NCBI GenBank assembly: GCA_023055355.1
Contig: JALJCS010000001.1
Location: forward strand, 50,349,381 to 50,413,380
DNA length: 64,000 bases
Origin: Agelaius tricolor
Lineage: Eukaryota > Chordata > Aves > Passeriformes > Icteridae
Reading direction: 5' to 3'
Below, piece after piece: positions 50,301-62,271 of the stretch. The notes under the pieces were generated by a model. The model saw nothing but the letters and a program-made list of their open reading frames with translations, was not told the DNA's origin and searched no databases. How positions within the stretch are numbered: the stretch's first letter is position 1; each line of letters begins with the position of its first letter. Made by a program: the position numbers and the translations under genes.

Positions 50301-53300
50301 CTCCTAATAAATGTACTACACGCCCCAGCAGGATTGCTGGAGCAGCTACAGCATGTTGTTTCAACCCTATAAACACCCTTAGGATGAAAAAGCATGTTAT
50401 TTTTATTGGTTTTAAATCTGAGCATTTCTCCAGTTTATTTGTATTCTCTTCAGTGTGTCACCACTCTGACCTTTCTCTCTACGTTTTTTCTTGGTTCTTT
50501 GCAGTACTACAGCTGTGCTGCCCTGAGCAACATGGCAGCCAATGTTCAGCACCACAAAGCCTTGCTGAGACCCAGTGACAGATTCCTGCTGTGGACACTG
50601 ATCTCTCTCCTATCCTCTTCTGTGGACAAGGTAAAGCTGTAGCTTTCTCTTTGTGAAAAGACTTAGCATCCAAGTAGAGGTATAGACTTGGGCTTCCAGT
50701 TTCAGCCTCACATTATTCTGTTCATCTACTGTGCAGGTACTTATGCAGCATCTTTCCCATGAGAAAAGACACCTATAATAGAAAATACATGGGTTCTACA
50801 AGGTCAATGTATGAAGAAAGCCAAGGGAAATCATTAAAGTTGTTCTACAGCCCTGGACACTTCCTTTAGACTAGGATAGCCAGTATGTTATTAACTTGAA
50901 ACACCATGTGAGAAGTGCCCTGTCCAGGCTCTGTCTTTGATCATTGTGTGTGTGACAGAAGTTGTCTGACACATCTGTTGTGCTACTTGTTTTTTTCTTT
51001 TTGGTATCCGGAACTTTTACTGTATGGCTTCAAGGATGACATCTTGAGAATTTTGCTTTGTTGGAAGCCACATCAAGGAAACTTCAAGAAACCACAGTTC
51101 CTGGTGGAACTTGAAATTCTGTGTAGAAGGGAGGTGAAAAAAACTGCAAAGCAAATGGGACAATTTCTTTCCCTTAATTTTCTTATAACTTATCAGATGT
51201 TCTAAAATAAAGCCAACATCTGAACCCCATTTTTCATCAACAATAGGATGACTGGTACTAGGAGGTTGAAAAAAATGTCATCAAAACTTTGAAAAAAAAC
51301 ATGTGCCAAAACTTACTTTTGAAGATAATGTAAGAGCTTACTAGTGTTGTCATGTTTATTTTGTGTGCAATAGGCAAGAACATGCATTACTGAAACTGCT
51401 CTTTTTCCTCCTCTCTCTCATTTTTAATTTTTGGTTTTCCTCTTTGGCACAAGCAGGTTTCAAGCCAGGCATGTGTTTGCCTAAGAAATTTGGCTACCAG
51501 TGGTAAGCAATGTCTTGGAGATAAAGAAACCACACTATTTCTATCTCTCTCTGCCTTTCAGAGTGAGCACAGTGGGCTGGGAACCTTTCCTATCAAAAGC
51601 AAAGAGACATTTTCTACATTTTAACTGGATGTTAAGGGAAGAGGAAGGTGCAGTGCATATACTAACTAAATCTGCTTTAGAGCTCCCAGGTAGCAAGGGG
51701 AGTATCTGGAGAAAGTGAGAAAGGTAGCAGAGGTGTGTTTATGTACAGAGCCTTAGTGAGTTGCTGAGCTTTCCTTCTTTCCATGTTTCTAAGCATTAAA
51801 GCCAATTAGGACAGAATGTCTTCTGAAATTACTTATTGAGTGGGAACCTGTCTTCTCCAAGGCATGATTCTGTCTATCATTAAATATAATTTTCTCCCAT
51901 GCATTTGTCATCCTCCTAAAAAACGCTATTAAATGTCCAAGATTCATTTCTATGACATATTCAGGAAATAGTGGCCGAGGATTGGCACACTCAGTGCTAA
52001 AGTCCCAGACTCCAGGGTAGACTTATTCATCTAGAAAATGTAGAGGTGCTTAATTCTCAAGAAGTCACAATTATAGAGGAGTTGAGAGCAAAGGAAGTGC
52101 TGTGCCACTCCTTGACGAGTTTGAAACACCCAGTCTGCTTGACCTTTTAGATCTGCCTCTCCATCTGCTGGCTGCTCTGGCATTGCCTTTTAGTGCACTC
52201 ACTGAGGTTGCAGGAGCAAGTGGGGTATAACAACTCAGTGGGATGGCTGGGCTCTCTTCTGGCTAACCAAAACTCTGCAAGATAGGTGGTGCTTGGAAGG
52301 TCTTTCTGTTTGTTCAGCAGAAGCTGCCACCTTCATACCTGGCCTTATGCCAATGATAGAGTCAGAAAATTCCCCTCACTCGTTTTCTTAAGGTTCAGAC
52401 ACAGACTGAGGGTGCCCAAACCTACATTCTGTCATCAAGCTTGTATTAATCCCTCAGCAAAAGGAGGCAGAACAAATGAGCGTTTCTTTTTATAACTGAA
52501 CATCTGGCATTGCCCATCGCATGGAGATGGGGAGGTCCCCTCTAATTTGATACAACAGTCAACTGTTTGAGTCAGAGCCTGAATTACTCCCTGCAGTGCT
52601 CTGAACCCCCCTGACCTCCTTTGTTTTCCCACACCAGTGGACATCCAGGCTGAGATGGTTGCTGAGAACGTCCTGCCCCAGCTGTGCTCTCTCCTGGCCT
52701 CTGGAAGCGAGGACGTGCGTCGTGCCTCCATCGCTCTGCTCTGGATACTCTCCCAGCACCCGCCCAACCAGGTATGGGAGATCATTTCCCTAAAACACAG
52801 GGGAAAGACTCGTTCGGGCCACCACCAGGGGTAACACTCTGTTATGGCAAAACAGCCTATGAAATGCAATTTGAGAATGACCAAGAGACTCTGGGAGCCT
52901 TCCCAACCCTTCTCTCTCCTACCCAAAATAACCAGGCTTCATTTACTGCATCTGCACTGTCACCAACTACCTGAGGAGCCACCTGTTGTGCTGAGGGGGA
53001 TCCCAAGGAGAGACCAGTGAGAGAGTAGAGGGGCAGATGGATGTCAGAGCCGTTGGATATGTGGATACTGCCTTGCACTCCTTGCAACTCCCTCTAGTCC
53101 CCTCAGTCCCCAGATAGGTGTATGAGGGGGAGGACAAACACAGCGCCATGAGAGACTGCCACCATGAGGGCAACCAAGGAAGTTATATCTTGGCTACAGA
53201 GCTTCCCCACCCACTGAAAAGCAGAGAAACTGATTTAGAGCACACATTTAAAGTGCATAAGTGCAGAACAAAGAGCAAATATCCGTTACTCCCTACATGG

Positions 53301-56300
53301 ACAGTGTTATTCAAAAGTGCATTTGTAGAATATTGACATATTTTGAATTAGGATCAAAACAAAAAGGGGGACTAACAGCATTTGAAATCTTGTCTATCTT
53401 TAGTTAATGCATTAGGACTTTAAACAGGACTGTGTGTCCTCATATCCTAAGTAACAGAACGATTCTTTTGCCCATGTTCAGGGTAAACACCACCATTAAT
53501 AGTGCAACCCTAGCAAATACACGAAGAAGTCTGGCTGCAATTAAATTACGGCAAGTACTGACAGATTATTCTCGTTTTTAAATAAACTTTTCTTTACAGT
53601 AATTACAGACATCCTTAAGAACGTAGATGTGAAAGGTTTTGGTAAGTGTTTTAAGCTAACAACAGCATTTGAAAGTAGTCAGAGGTTGGGTACATAGAGC
53701 AAAAACAGGTGAGAACCTTTCCTGCCACATTGCTTCAAGCAGTAGTGATAGGGTCTGAATAGCTTCAAGTGGCCTTAGGTGCTTCTTGTGCCTGAAATAC
53801 ACTTAGCCTGATTGGGAATTTACTCTGGGTTTAGAAAGCTTGGTGTGTAACAATTCAGTTGTCTGTGTGCAAACCAAAATTGCACCTCCCCTACCTCTGG
53901 GATGTGATAGGAAAATGGGTGAGCTCAATGCCTGGGAAGGCAGCAACTAGACCACAGAGCTATTCAAGGCAGAGTGGCTGCATGAGCACAGAACATCCTC
54001 AATTGCTTGTCAAACTGCCTCATAGAATCAAAACACAATTTTCTCTCAACAAGCTTACAATTGAAATGCATTAAGTTAGTTGAAGGCCGTTTGCACAGTA
54101 AATATGTTATTCAGTAGGAGACATACTGGAACATGGTCCTCACTCAGATTTGCTTTTCTTATCTCCAAATATCATTCACATTTTTTGTTCTCCCAGGAAA
54201 GAGTACCCACAAATCCTTTTCTCCCTGGTCCTCAAACTTGTCTTTACCAGTGTTTCAAATCCCTGGCCACAAAGAGACACTGTGAACTCAACCTCACTAC
54301 ACCAGTGGTGAAACAGCCTTCATGAGGGAAAAAGGATCAGTAGCAGGAGGCCGGAAAGCAAAGCATCTCACTTTATTCCCCAATGAGAAGTATCTACATC
54401 TCTAAATTTGTTTAAGCGAGCAAACACGGCTATCCCTGACTACTGAATGTTGCTGCTTTGTGCGAGCGAGCCCTGGGCACTCTGAGAAGAGTCTGACTTC
54501 TTTGTATTCACATCCTGCCTCCCCATCTCTCTGCCTTTTCTGGCCTGCTTTTCAAGTCTTTTCAACGTTTCTTTCTCTAACTCAGCCTGAATTCTCCGTG
54601 ACTGAAAAAGGGACTTCTCCATGGGAACAACTGTTGGAAAACAAACCACTGAACAAAGCTAACCTTTACAACCAAGTCAAGTGATGCTTGAATTATTACA
54701 AATACTACCCAGGATACAATGGGGCAGAATCTGTCTGCCCTTTAGTTACCATGAAGCAAACCCCCAGGAATGCTTCACGGGAACTCCTTGCCCTGCTTCA
54801 GCCCCCTTTTTGCAATCTCCTGGTCAGGCTGTTGACAGGGATTCCCAGCAAGGGCTGGAAAACTTCGCTTTTGCAGAGGGAATTTTATTCAGTTTTCCCA
54901 AGGACAGCCCAACCCTGAAACACTAAAGAAACAGGCTTTGTGAGAAAACAGTCTTTTAAGTCAAATTCCTTTGAGCAAAAGACCTGGAAGTCAGGGTCTG
55001 TCTATTCCAGATGGTGCCACTGAATCTCCACTCCAGGTACAAAATAACTTTGCCTTGACATTTTGCTAACCGGTAAATGGGATAATATTTACCTTGTCAA
55101 GAAATCCCTGTGTAAGGAGTATGAGTGCAGCATTGCAACTGGAAGCACACTTGCTGTTGGATTTTTTTTTCCTTGCCTTTATTTTTTTTAATATTCTAGT
55201 CTTGGGAGAAGTTAGATCAATTTCCATCTGAACCACTCAATCTATTTTTACTCACAGTTTTCTCGTGATTCTCTTGCATTGTGCAGAATTGAGCCAGAAA
55301 ACAAAATCTGGATCTCAGCCATATTCCAGCCAAAAAAAGAAGTTCAGCAAAATTCAAGTACTGTCACTTGCTAATGTAGGTCCTAAATAAACAAAATATC
55401 TTGGCAGGGAAGTCATTATATATTAGAAAGTTCCTTTATAATCCATAGAAAATTTCCTCCTCTCAGGTTGTAGCAAATCAAAAATGGGTATCATAGTTGA
55501 TGGGATTACGTAGAAAAGAGGACATTTGGCCCCAAAAGCGTAGAAGACAGTCATCAGTGGTAATTTAATTGGATTATCTAAAACTATATTATTTCTTCCT
55601 TTAAAGAAAATCTAAGGAAAATTTACTGTCATGTCTGCATATAGGATTCTTTAAATGCCCTGTGTTTAGGCATAGAACTGCCCTTTTGACTTACTTTCCT
55701 GTCTTATTTTAGGATTGCTGGTTATGACAGTGCTTAAAATGAGCTAAGTGAAGATGTCAGCTGGTATTAAAAGAAAATAAGATACACTTTTGAAATTTAG
55801 CCTAAGCAAAAGAAAGATTAAAGTTAAACTAACTTTTAAAGACATCCACCTTTCAACACTGCTTTAGTGATCCTGATATTTCATAGGTTTCAGAATTATG
55901 TGATTTTTTGCAGCTGTGTATAGGACCAATGGTTTGTTTTATATTGAACTCCCTTGCTAATGTGTCTCAATTTCCAGGCAGTACAAATTATATAGTTCAT
56001 TGTGAACAAACAGAAGAACTGCATTAAAAACTCCTAAATTCCTAAGGGAAGGAGACTGAATGAAAAAAACACTCCCAAGAGGAAATCTTTTGCTTTTAAC
56101 TGTAGACCTAAAACAAACTCTGTTGAAGTCAGGTTTCTCTTACACACAGCAGTGCTCCCTTAATCCATATGGTTATTGAGGTAACTACCTGTGCAGTAAT
56201 CCAGACTCCTATCTGATACTACAGGACAAGAGTAATGGCTACAAACTGAAAGAAAGTAGGTTTAGATTTGGTATTAGGAAAAAAATCCTCACTGTGAGGG

Positions 56301-59300
56301 TGGTGAGGCACTGGAACACATTGCCCAGCGAATTTGTGAATGCCCCATCCCTGGAAGTGTTTAAGACCAGGTTAGATGGGGCTCTGAGCAACCTCACCCA
56401 GTGGAAGGTGTTCCTGCCCATGGCAGAGGGTTTGCAACTAGATGATCTTTAAAGTCCTTTCCAAGCCAGGTCATTCTGTGATTCAAGTAATATTAGTGGT
56501 AATTGGAGGAAGGCTACATTCAGAGAGAGATACCCAGCAAAGTACCTCTAAAATATCATCAGACAGCATAGAAATGTGTGTAAATAAGATGTTGTTCAGG
56601 ACATGTTTACTGAAGAGGTGCCTGATCACAAACTGATCTAAACATACAACCCATTATTGTAGCCAGGTAAATTGCTGAGCTACTCAAGGACACACTGCTG
56701 CTACTACTTAACCGTGTAGCTCTGCCTTTCACAGCAACCCTGACAACCTCTCCTTCCAGTCAGGATCACACATCCTTCCCCTGACTAGCAATGACCACGG
56801 TGAGGCATTTGATGGAAACAACAATAAACTACACAACCTTGAAGACTCCAGCCTTCCATAGCAAGTACTCAATAGTCAATGCAATCAGACCATACTTGAG
56901 AGAAGCAGCACTGGACCCAGCCATATCCTTGGTTTAAATAAGCAAATTAATGCTCTTCTTGCAGAGCTAAGTTCAATCTCTCCATAGCTCACTGCAAAGC
57001 TGCATTGTGTTGTCCACACTGGATACTGAGATACTGGTTGCTCTTCTCAGGACACTCTGGCATGTGCTGAGCTCCTGCAGAGCCTGGGGATGTTACTGGC
57101 AGCACACAAAACAGACCCTGTGATTGTTGGACATACTGCTTGCATCATCAAAAACCTGTGCCTTTCCAAAAACAGACAGGTAGGTACACAATTTTTGTCA
57201 CTGAACTATACCCTGTGAGGTTGCCATTGTGTTTATGTCAAATCAGCATTAAAAAAATAATTAATTCTGTGGGTAATTAAACATATGCCAATTTGCTATA
57301 TATTTTACACAGAATTGAATATATGAATAAAAGGACCATAGTGAAAGGTAGTTCTATTCATATTTTCCTAATACAATATAAAAAAGCTAATTAAAATAAT
57401 AAATATCTAATTTTTGCTATGAATGATGTGGTTACCTAATTTGACTGCATCATAGGTATATAAAGTTCAAGCAAGAACATTTCATACTGACTAAAGGAAC
57501 TGTTCAGGAAAATCTGAGGTCTGTTATGAACTGTATCTTTATTTCCTGGCTCTCATGCTTCAGCTGCTGTTCGTTGTGAAACAAAACCCCAGCTACTGAT
57601 GTACATTTTGCCTCTTTGGCAAGATATTAGTTATGCCAAAATGCTATAAAGATCTCTCTTGCTGACTTTGCTTCAAAATCTTCCTTTCTCCTCGCCTTTT
57701 AGAGTACCCTGATCAAACAGTACCACCAGTAGCAATCAATGAGGAAAAAACCCCACCAAATCCTCACTTCTGCCTTGTTCCACTTCCTAGTACACACTTT
57801 TTAAGACTCAGTTCTTTATTTCCCCCTTTGTTCACAATACAATTACTACTAGTTCCAGAGTTTTGAACCAGCCAGAAGGAAAATTACAGGGTTTTTTACT
57901 AAGATAAGAATTATATAAATTTCTAATAGCTGTGACATCAAGTTTTGCAGGAAACTAGATTCCCTTAAACTCAAGACCCACAGTAGGAATAAAAATGGAC
58001 CATCATTCAAAGTTTGACAAATATAGTCTTTTTTTAAAATACTTAAATTCTGTGACTTTATGCTGTTATCAGCTGGGACCTGCTTTACCTTCAATAAAGC
58101 TTAATAAGACAGAGAGTATCAAGCTCTTGCTGCATAAGTGAATAAACAGACATGAGTGGGAGTGCCAGGTTTCCAGGATCAATTCTAAGGAATGCTGCCT
58201 AAAACACAAGTCCTTGGCACAAGAGGAAAAAGGCAGTACTGTTTTTATGCCAGCAGGACAGAAACAGAGTGTGGGAGCTTGAAAAGCAGCAATCTCAAAT
58301 CCACCTTCAACCTCTAAGCAGCAAGTTAAAAAACCACAGCAAAAAATGCAGCATAAAATGAGTATCCAAAAAAGATACTCCATTTTGCTGATAGACACTT
58401 GAGCTCAATTAGGGAGCCATGAGCAACTTCCATTGTTAGGACGTCCCAGAGAGCTGATGACTTCATGATTCAACTTCACTAGCAACCAGTCACCCCCAGC
58501 TGACTCATTCAGAACTCATTTCTTGGTCTCATTTTTTGCTTTTAGTCCAGGTCAGCACAAGTTAAGCCTCCTATCTCTTTTCAACTCAGTCTATAACATA
58601 TGTATCTCGGTACATGTGATCTCTGAACAATCCAAGGTGTTTTCACCTGGTTGTGGTAGATCTAAGAGGAGACATTTCCATTATTGATGGTTTCACCTCA
58701 GTGCTTCTGAAGCCCCCAGACACCACTAAACCCTAATGGAAGTGCTAAACATGACTCTCTCTCTTGTGGCAGAGAATCACTGAGAGCCGCTGTGTCGAAG
58801 GTCTCCTCCAGACCATGCTTTTGACCGACACTCAGGAAGACTCCCTTCATTACGTGACATCCTGCCTTGCTGAGCTAGCAAAGCAAGGTATGGCAGCAAC
58901 CCTCCAATTCATCAATGGCTGAATCAGAGAAGTGCACATGTCTTGTATTAATTCTAACAGGAGATGGAGCACAACTGGACACAGAGCCCAAGTCTTTCCT
59001 TTTAAATTCATTGTAAGTTTCAACAACAAAATCCAATTCACTGGATACATGGGCTCCATTGTCTGCACTTTTGTTCATCTGTTTAAAATTCTTTAATTTT
59101 TTTTTGCTGAACTTTACATGGCCTGTCTACTTCTATTTGTAACATTTCCTGTTTCTCAGGCTGAAATAATTTTATCATTGCATAAACTGATATAAAAGAC
59201 TAAAATACAAAGTAGGTCTATATCTGGAAATTTTTTGCACATGGATTTTATCAGAGATACCAAATTGGCACTCATGAAAGGTACAGCACTCTTTAAAGCA

Positions 59301-62271
59301 GAAAGGATGAGTGTAAATTTTCCCAACATGGCGCAGCATTGGATATTGTCTGTCAAACAGGTCATCTCTTCTATCTGGTGTGATGGTCATGCAGCTGGCA
59401 ACACATCACATTTAATTTTGCGAGTGGAGCGCGCTCCTGGAGTAGCTGCTGGACAGACTGAGTCCAATAGGCCAAGAGTGGATCTTGCACATAAAGTGAT
59501 TCATTTTTACAGAACAAAAAGCCAACAAAATATGAACCAAATCCATGGCCTTACCTTACTGAGAGCATAACCTCAGAACATGACCCTTTTTAACAACCTA
59601 AACGTACTTATTAACCAAGTTCAGCACTTATTTTGCCTCTCCAGTTGCATGAAGGATTCACCATTTCAGCAGTTTCTGGCAGACCTCTCAGCTTCCTTTC
59701 TTTGACACGGGAGTTCCTATTTAGAGACTATTCTCTTACCTTTCTGCCTTCCAGAAGGAGCCATGTTACACATGGTCCAGTGGATGGATGAACCTTTGAC
59801 AAGGTGCTTGGTGAGACTGGCTGGCCAACTGGAACATCCTGAGCCATCCTTTCATGCTGCCTCCATCATCCAGCACATGATCAGTCACGGTAACTCACAC
59901 AGGATTAACTGTGCTTTGAAAGAGACTTATGGCTGTCTGGAGTGAAATTAGCCTTTTCCCAAAGGACTGTCAGGCACTGAACAACCTTAAATATTCCTCT
60001 ATCATCCCCCCAACTTGGTCTCTACGAATTTTTCAGAGTACAAGTGCCTATAGTCACCCTTGAAATAAAACAGTCCTTGAGTGCACGAGAAACTCCAGGG
60101 ATGAAAGTGGACCACAGATAAAGGTCTGATTTACATGGTTTTTGCCTTCTTCAAGAACTGCCATTCTGCAGAGCTGGTCCATAGCTAATTCTGAGGTCCT
60201 TGCAAACAGCTTCAGTAGGAAGGTGGGAGACCATTAACATACTCCTCACCATGGGAGAGATGAGAACGTGTTTCAGACAAGGGTCACTTCAAATAAGGTT
60301 ATATCTTAGTGTTTGACCTTCTTTCTCGGAATGTAAAATCTGATGGCATCCCCCACAGACAGCAGAGGCTGTGTTCCAAAATTTTAGCATAACTCTACTC
60401 CCTGACCAGCAAGAGAAAAACTCTTACTGAACCAAATCCTGCTGATATAATTCTAGACTAAATTAGCAGGAGCAGTGAAGTAAAGTAGTTTTAAGAATGT
60501 AGCTGAAATTTTTCAAGTTTCAATGAAAGAGAATAAAAAAGCATTATTTTTACCTATAGAAAACAGTATTATGCTTAAATACTTGCCTCATGCAGCTGAG
60601 AGCCTTTAACACTTGCAAGAAAAAGCTGTTCTGATGATACTTGCCACATTCTTTAGAAAGGTATAGTTAGATTTTAGACATTAGACATAAGAAAAACTGA
60701 AATCTGTGGTGAGTCCCCATTAAGGGAAAATGCAAATCTGCTTAATTTCTAGCGTTGAGGATTTGCAACAGAGCAGACTCTCTCTCAGGTAGTGAACAGA
60801 ATCCAACAGCATAATCATCTAATGGATAGCTTCACCTACTAGGCCAACCACTGTCAATCAGTAGGCCCCTTGCACAGGGATCAGATTCCCAGCAGCCCAC
60901 TCATCTTTTTATTTACCGGAAGTATCAGCAGTATTACCAGAAGCTGTAGTACAGGGAAGTCACTTGTCAGTCTTTGCAGTAATGTTGGTTTTAGCTGAAG
61001 GTGGATGAGTCATTATTGAAATGTTACAAAACTCAGTTTTCAAAGTGCTTAAAGGCTTGCATTGATCTCCAGTGGTTCTCCCATTTACACAGAAAAAATG
61101 ATGCTTTTGTGGAAGTATCACATTGAAGAGATTCAAGCCTACCTCAAGAATTTTCTTACCCACCAAGAGGTCCGTTTTCAGCAGCTGGGCATCTCCACAC
61201 TCTGCAGACTACGAGCAGGTACGTCCTTCCTGCCGAGGCTGCCTGCACCCATCAGCAGCAAACAGGCACTGCTTAGTAACAGACATCACAGAATCATTAG
61301 GGTTGGAAAAGACCTCTAAGATGAGTCCAACCACTAACAGTGCAAACTTCTCCAGGGACTAGCTCTGCTCACTAAAGAAAACAGAATAATCTCAAGGGTA
61401 GCTGTTACCTTACATGTTTTTAAGCAGCTCTTCAAGACTATCTCCCAATAAAGGCAGGAGGATTTTGTTTGTTTGCTTTAAAACTAAAGGCATTCAGAAC
61501 AGCAGGGAAATGGGACTTCAGGAAAATCTTACCCTGTATAAGAACTTTTGGCACTTACTGGAATAAAATCCCAATATTGCCGGATGGAACGTGCCTGGGT
61601 TCGTCTGACCCTTGCTGCTTGCAACCTAAAAGTTTTTCAAATGTGATTTTAGTTTATTTTGATGAAGCAAGCAAATAAGAAATTTGCATAATTAGCTGAT
61701 AATAAAGCTGGGAAGTCTCACATCTTCATACTTCAAAGTCCATTAATATTACTTAATATTATGCTGGGTTAAGTTAGTCTTCTTGTCTTTGGATAAAAGT
61801 TGAGTACCTATGAGGGTTATAATGTGGTAATAACTGTATATTGCACATATCTTTATGTATGTAGAGCCAGAGCCAAAACCCCACTATATCTACATAGGCA
61901 GCTGCTGCATAAGGCTGAATTTGGCAACTGAGATTTATATGTCTGGATCAGGAGAATTTAGCAGCAATCTTGAATGGTTGTAGGGATGAAAACTGAATTT
62001 GTATGTGCTTTGTGTGGTATTTTTCTGTCTTACCTGTAATAAGAATCACCAACCAACTGTATCTAACCTGAAAAATAAGTTTTCTATGCATCTGCATTAG
62101 AACATAGCAAAAAATAGCAGGTTGCCTAACACCTGTTATTTCTCTTCAGATCCAGACTTTTCATTAGCATTCAGAAAAAGCCAAATGGCTGAACTCCTTG
62201 AGCAAATCCGTCAGCAAACAGAAGAAACTCAAGAGCTCCTTAGGGCAGCTATGTGCCACGAAGACAGTTAA
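38155..62271 (+). CDS. VAC8-like armadillo-repeat protein (complete, 574 aa)
   Basis: Fourteen exons: 38155-38380, 41510-41629, 42554-42673, 43766-43885, 48075-48197, 49226-49308, 50505-50630, 51457-51502, 52638-52771, 57051-57179, 58773-58887, 59755-59889, 61093-61218 and 62150-62271. They total 1725 nt, with every junction GT/AG and in phase, ending in TAA. The start has a good context (A at -3, G at +4). Yeast Vac8, an armadillo scaffold on the vacuole membrane used in inheritance, fusion and autophagy, has almost the same length (578) and matches block by block: [94 protein letters not shown]. The N-terminus MGQLCGRC fits N-myristoylation at Gly2 with Cys5/Cys8 for palmitoylation. A membrane-anchored adaptor role is inferred from the family. 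I know no named mammalian gene for it. Confidence 0.88.
40123..40206. repeat. AT-rich minisatellite
   Basis: Two 14-bp units AACAAAATATAATA (40123-40136, 40137-40150), then two 20-bp variants that add AATAGG (40151-40170, 40171-40190, one difference) and a partial fifth unit. It lies in intron 1 of the VAC8-like gene. Confidence 0.9.
41510..48197 (+). CDS. VAC8-like exons 2-5: one armadillo repeat per exon
   Basis: Exons 41510-41629, 42554-42673 and 43766-43885 are each exactly 120 nt and exon 48075-48197 is 123 nt; all begin and end in phase 1. Each encodes one 40-41-residue armadillo unit with the LEP/LL...V-Q...A...L pattern (residues 76-115, 116-155, 156-195 and 196-236). The uniform size and phase suggest growth of the domain by exon duplication. 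Confidence 0.9.
44150..44960 (-). mobile_element. Possible old LINE (CR1-like) fragment
   Basis: A diverged stretch in intron 4 of the VAC8-like gene with the wording of antisense CR1 (GGAATGGAACCCAGCATTTG; ACTTCAGCTGAGGTGTCACC; tail-like CTCTGTACCACAG). Too degraded for me to set its limits. Confidence 0.35.
49226..61218 (+). CDS. VAC8-like exons 6-13: later armadillo repeats
   Basis: Residues 237-534. Exons 6 and 7 split one repeat between VQ and [11 protein letters not shown]; exon 8 (46 nt) carries only the [15 protein letters not shown] helix. Exons 9-13 carry more divergent units ([70 protein letters not shown]). The order parallels yeast Vac8, including the ALRNLAS and IHPLN regions. 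No stop or frame break is seen. Confidence 0.88.
54372..54630 (-). CDS. Terminal exon of an unidentified antisense gene
   Basis: On the minus strand, acceptor TTTTCCAACAG (AG at 54631-54632) opens a frame of 62 codons to TAG at 54440-54442, followed by AATAAA (54372-54377) 63 bp later. The peptide starts [20 protein letters not shown], is strongly helical and charged ([19 protein letters not shown]) and ends Ser/Gln-rich ([16 protein letters not shown]). I do not recognise it. It lies within intron 9 of the VAC8-like gene, opposite strand. Acceptor, open frame and poly(A) signal together make a real last exon likely; RNA evidence is lacking. Confidence 0.55.
55256..55307 (-). CDS. Candidate 52-nt exon of the same antisense gene
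   Basis: A donor AACT|GTGAGT (55250-55255) preceded by a frame reading [12 protein letters not shown] that ends in phase 1, exactly the phase required by the terminal exon at 54630. The upstream boundary (AG at 55308-55309) is only fair. Weak evidence on its own; phase agreement is the main support. Confidence 0.3.
56224..56485 (+). mobile_element. CR1 LINE 3'-end fragment
   Basis: CR1 3' end in plus orientation: AGGTTTAGATTTGGTATTAG, TCACTGTGAGGGTGGTGAGG, CACTGGAACACATTGCCCAG, AGATGATCTTTAAAGTCCTT and the terminal CATTCTGTGATTC. It lies in intron 9 of the VAC8-like gene. Confidence 0.93.
58893..59160 (-). pseudogene. Antisense exon-like segment with a one-base homopolymer slip
   Basis: An acceptor ATTATTTCAG (AG at 59161-59162) opens a frame [19 protein letters not shown] that reaches a run of nine A (plus-strand T at 59097-59105) and then hits TAA. 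The next frame, one base apart, stays open for 67 codons ([17 protein letters not shown]..., [24 protein letters not shown]). Either the run is one base too long in this assembly or the exon is genuinely broken. RHVHF fits the RVxF docking motif for protein phosphatase 1. No convincing donor was found before the plus-strand exon at 58887. Gene identity unknown. Confidence 0.4.
61284..61350 (-). mobile_element. Short CR1 3'-end fragment
   Basis: ATCACAGAATCATTAGGGTT, GGAAAAGACCTCTAAGATGA and GTCCAACCACTAACAG are the reversed CR1 3' end. It starts about 65 bp after VAC8-like exon 13. Confidence 0.85.
62150..62271 (+). CDS. VAC8-like terminal exon (residues 535-574)
   Basis: After a strong acceptor (TTATTTCTCTTCAG) it encodes an amphipathic, Gln/Glu-rich helix ([19 protein letters not shown]) and stops at TAA 62269-62271. 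The end is short compared with the Asn-rich tail of yeast Vac8. Confidence 0.9.

Noticed and set aside
52435..53087. Minus-strand ORFs of 66-163 codons around VAC8-like exon 9
   Set aside because: The exon itself explains the coding-like composition, and the plus frame is in phase with its neighbours.
53587..53633. Micro-exon look-alike (TTTCTTTACAG ... GTAAGT) between VAC8-like exons 9 and 10
   Set aside because: In the phase required after exon 9, both possible acceptors lead to an in-frame stop (TAA or TAG), and skipping it joins exons 9 and 10 cleanly.
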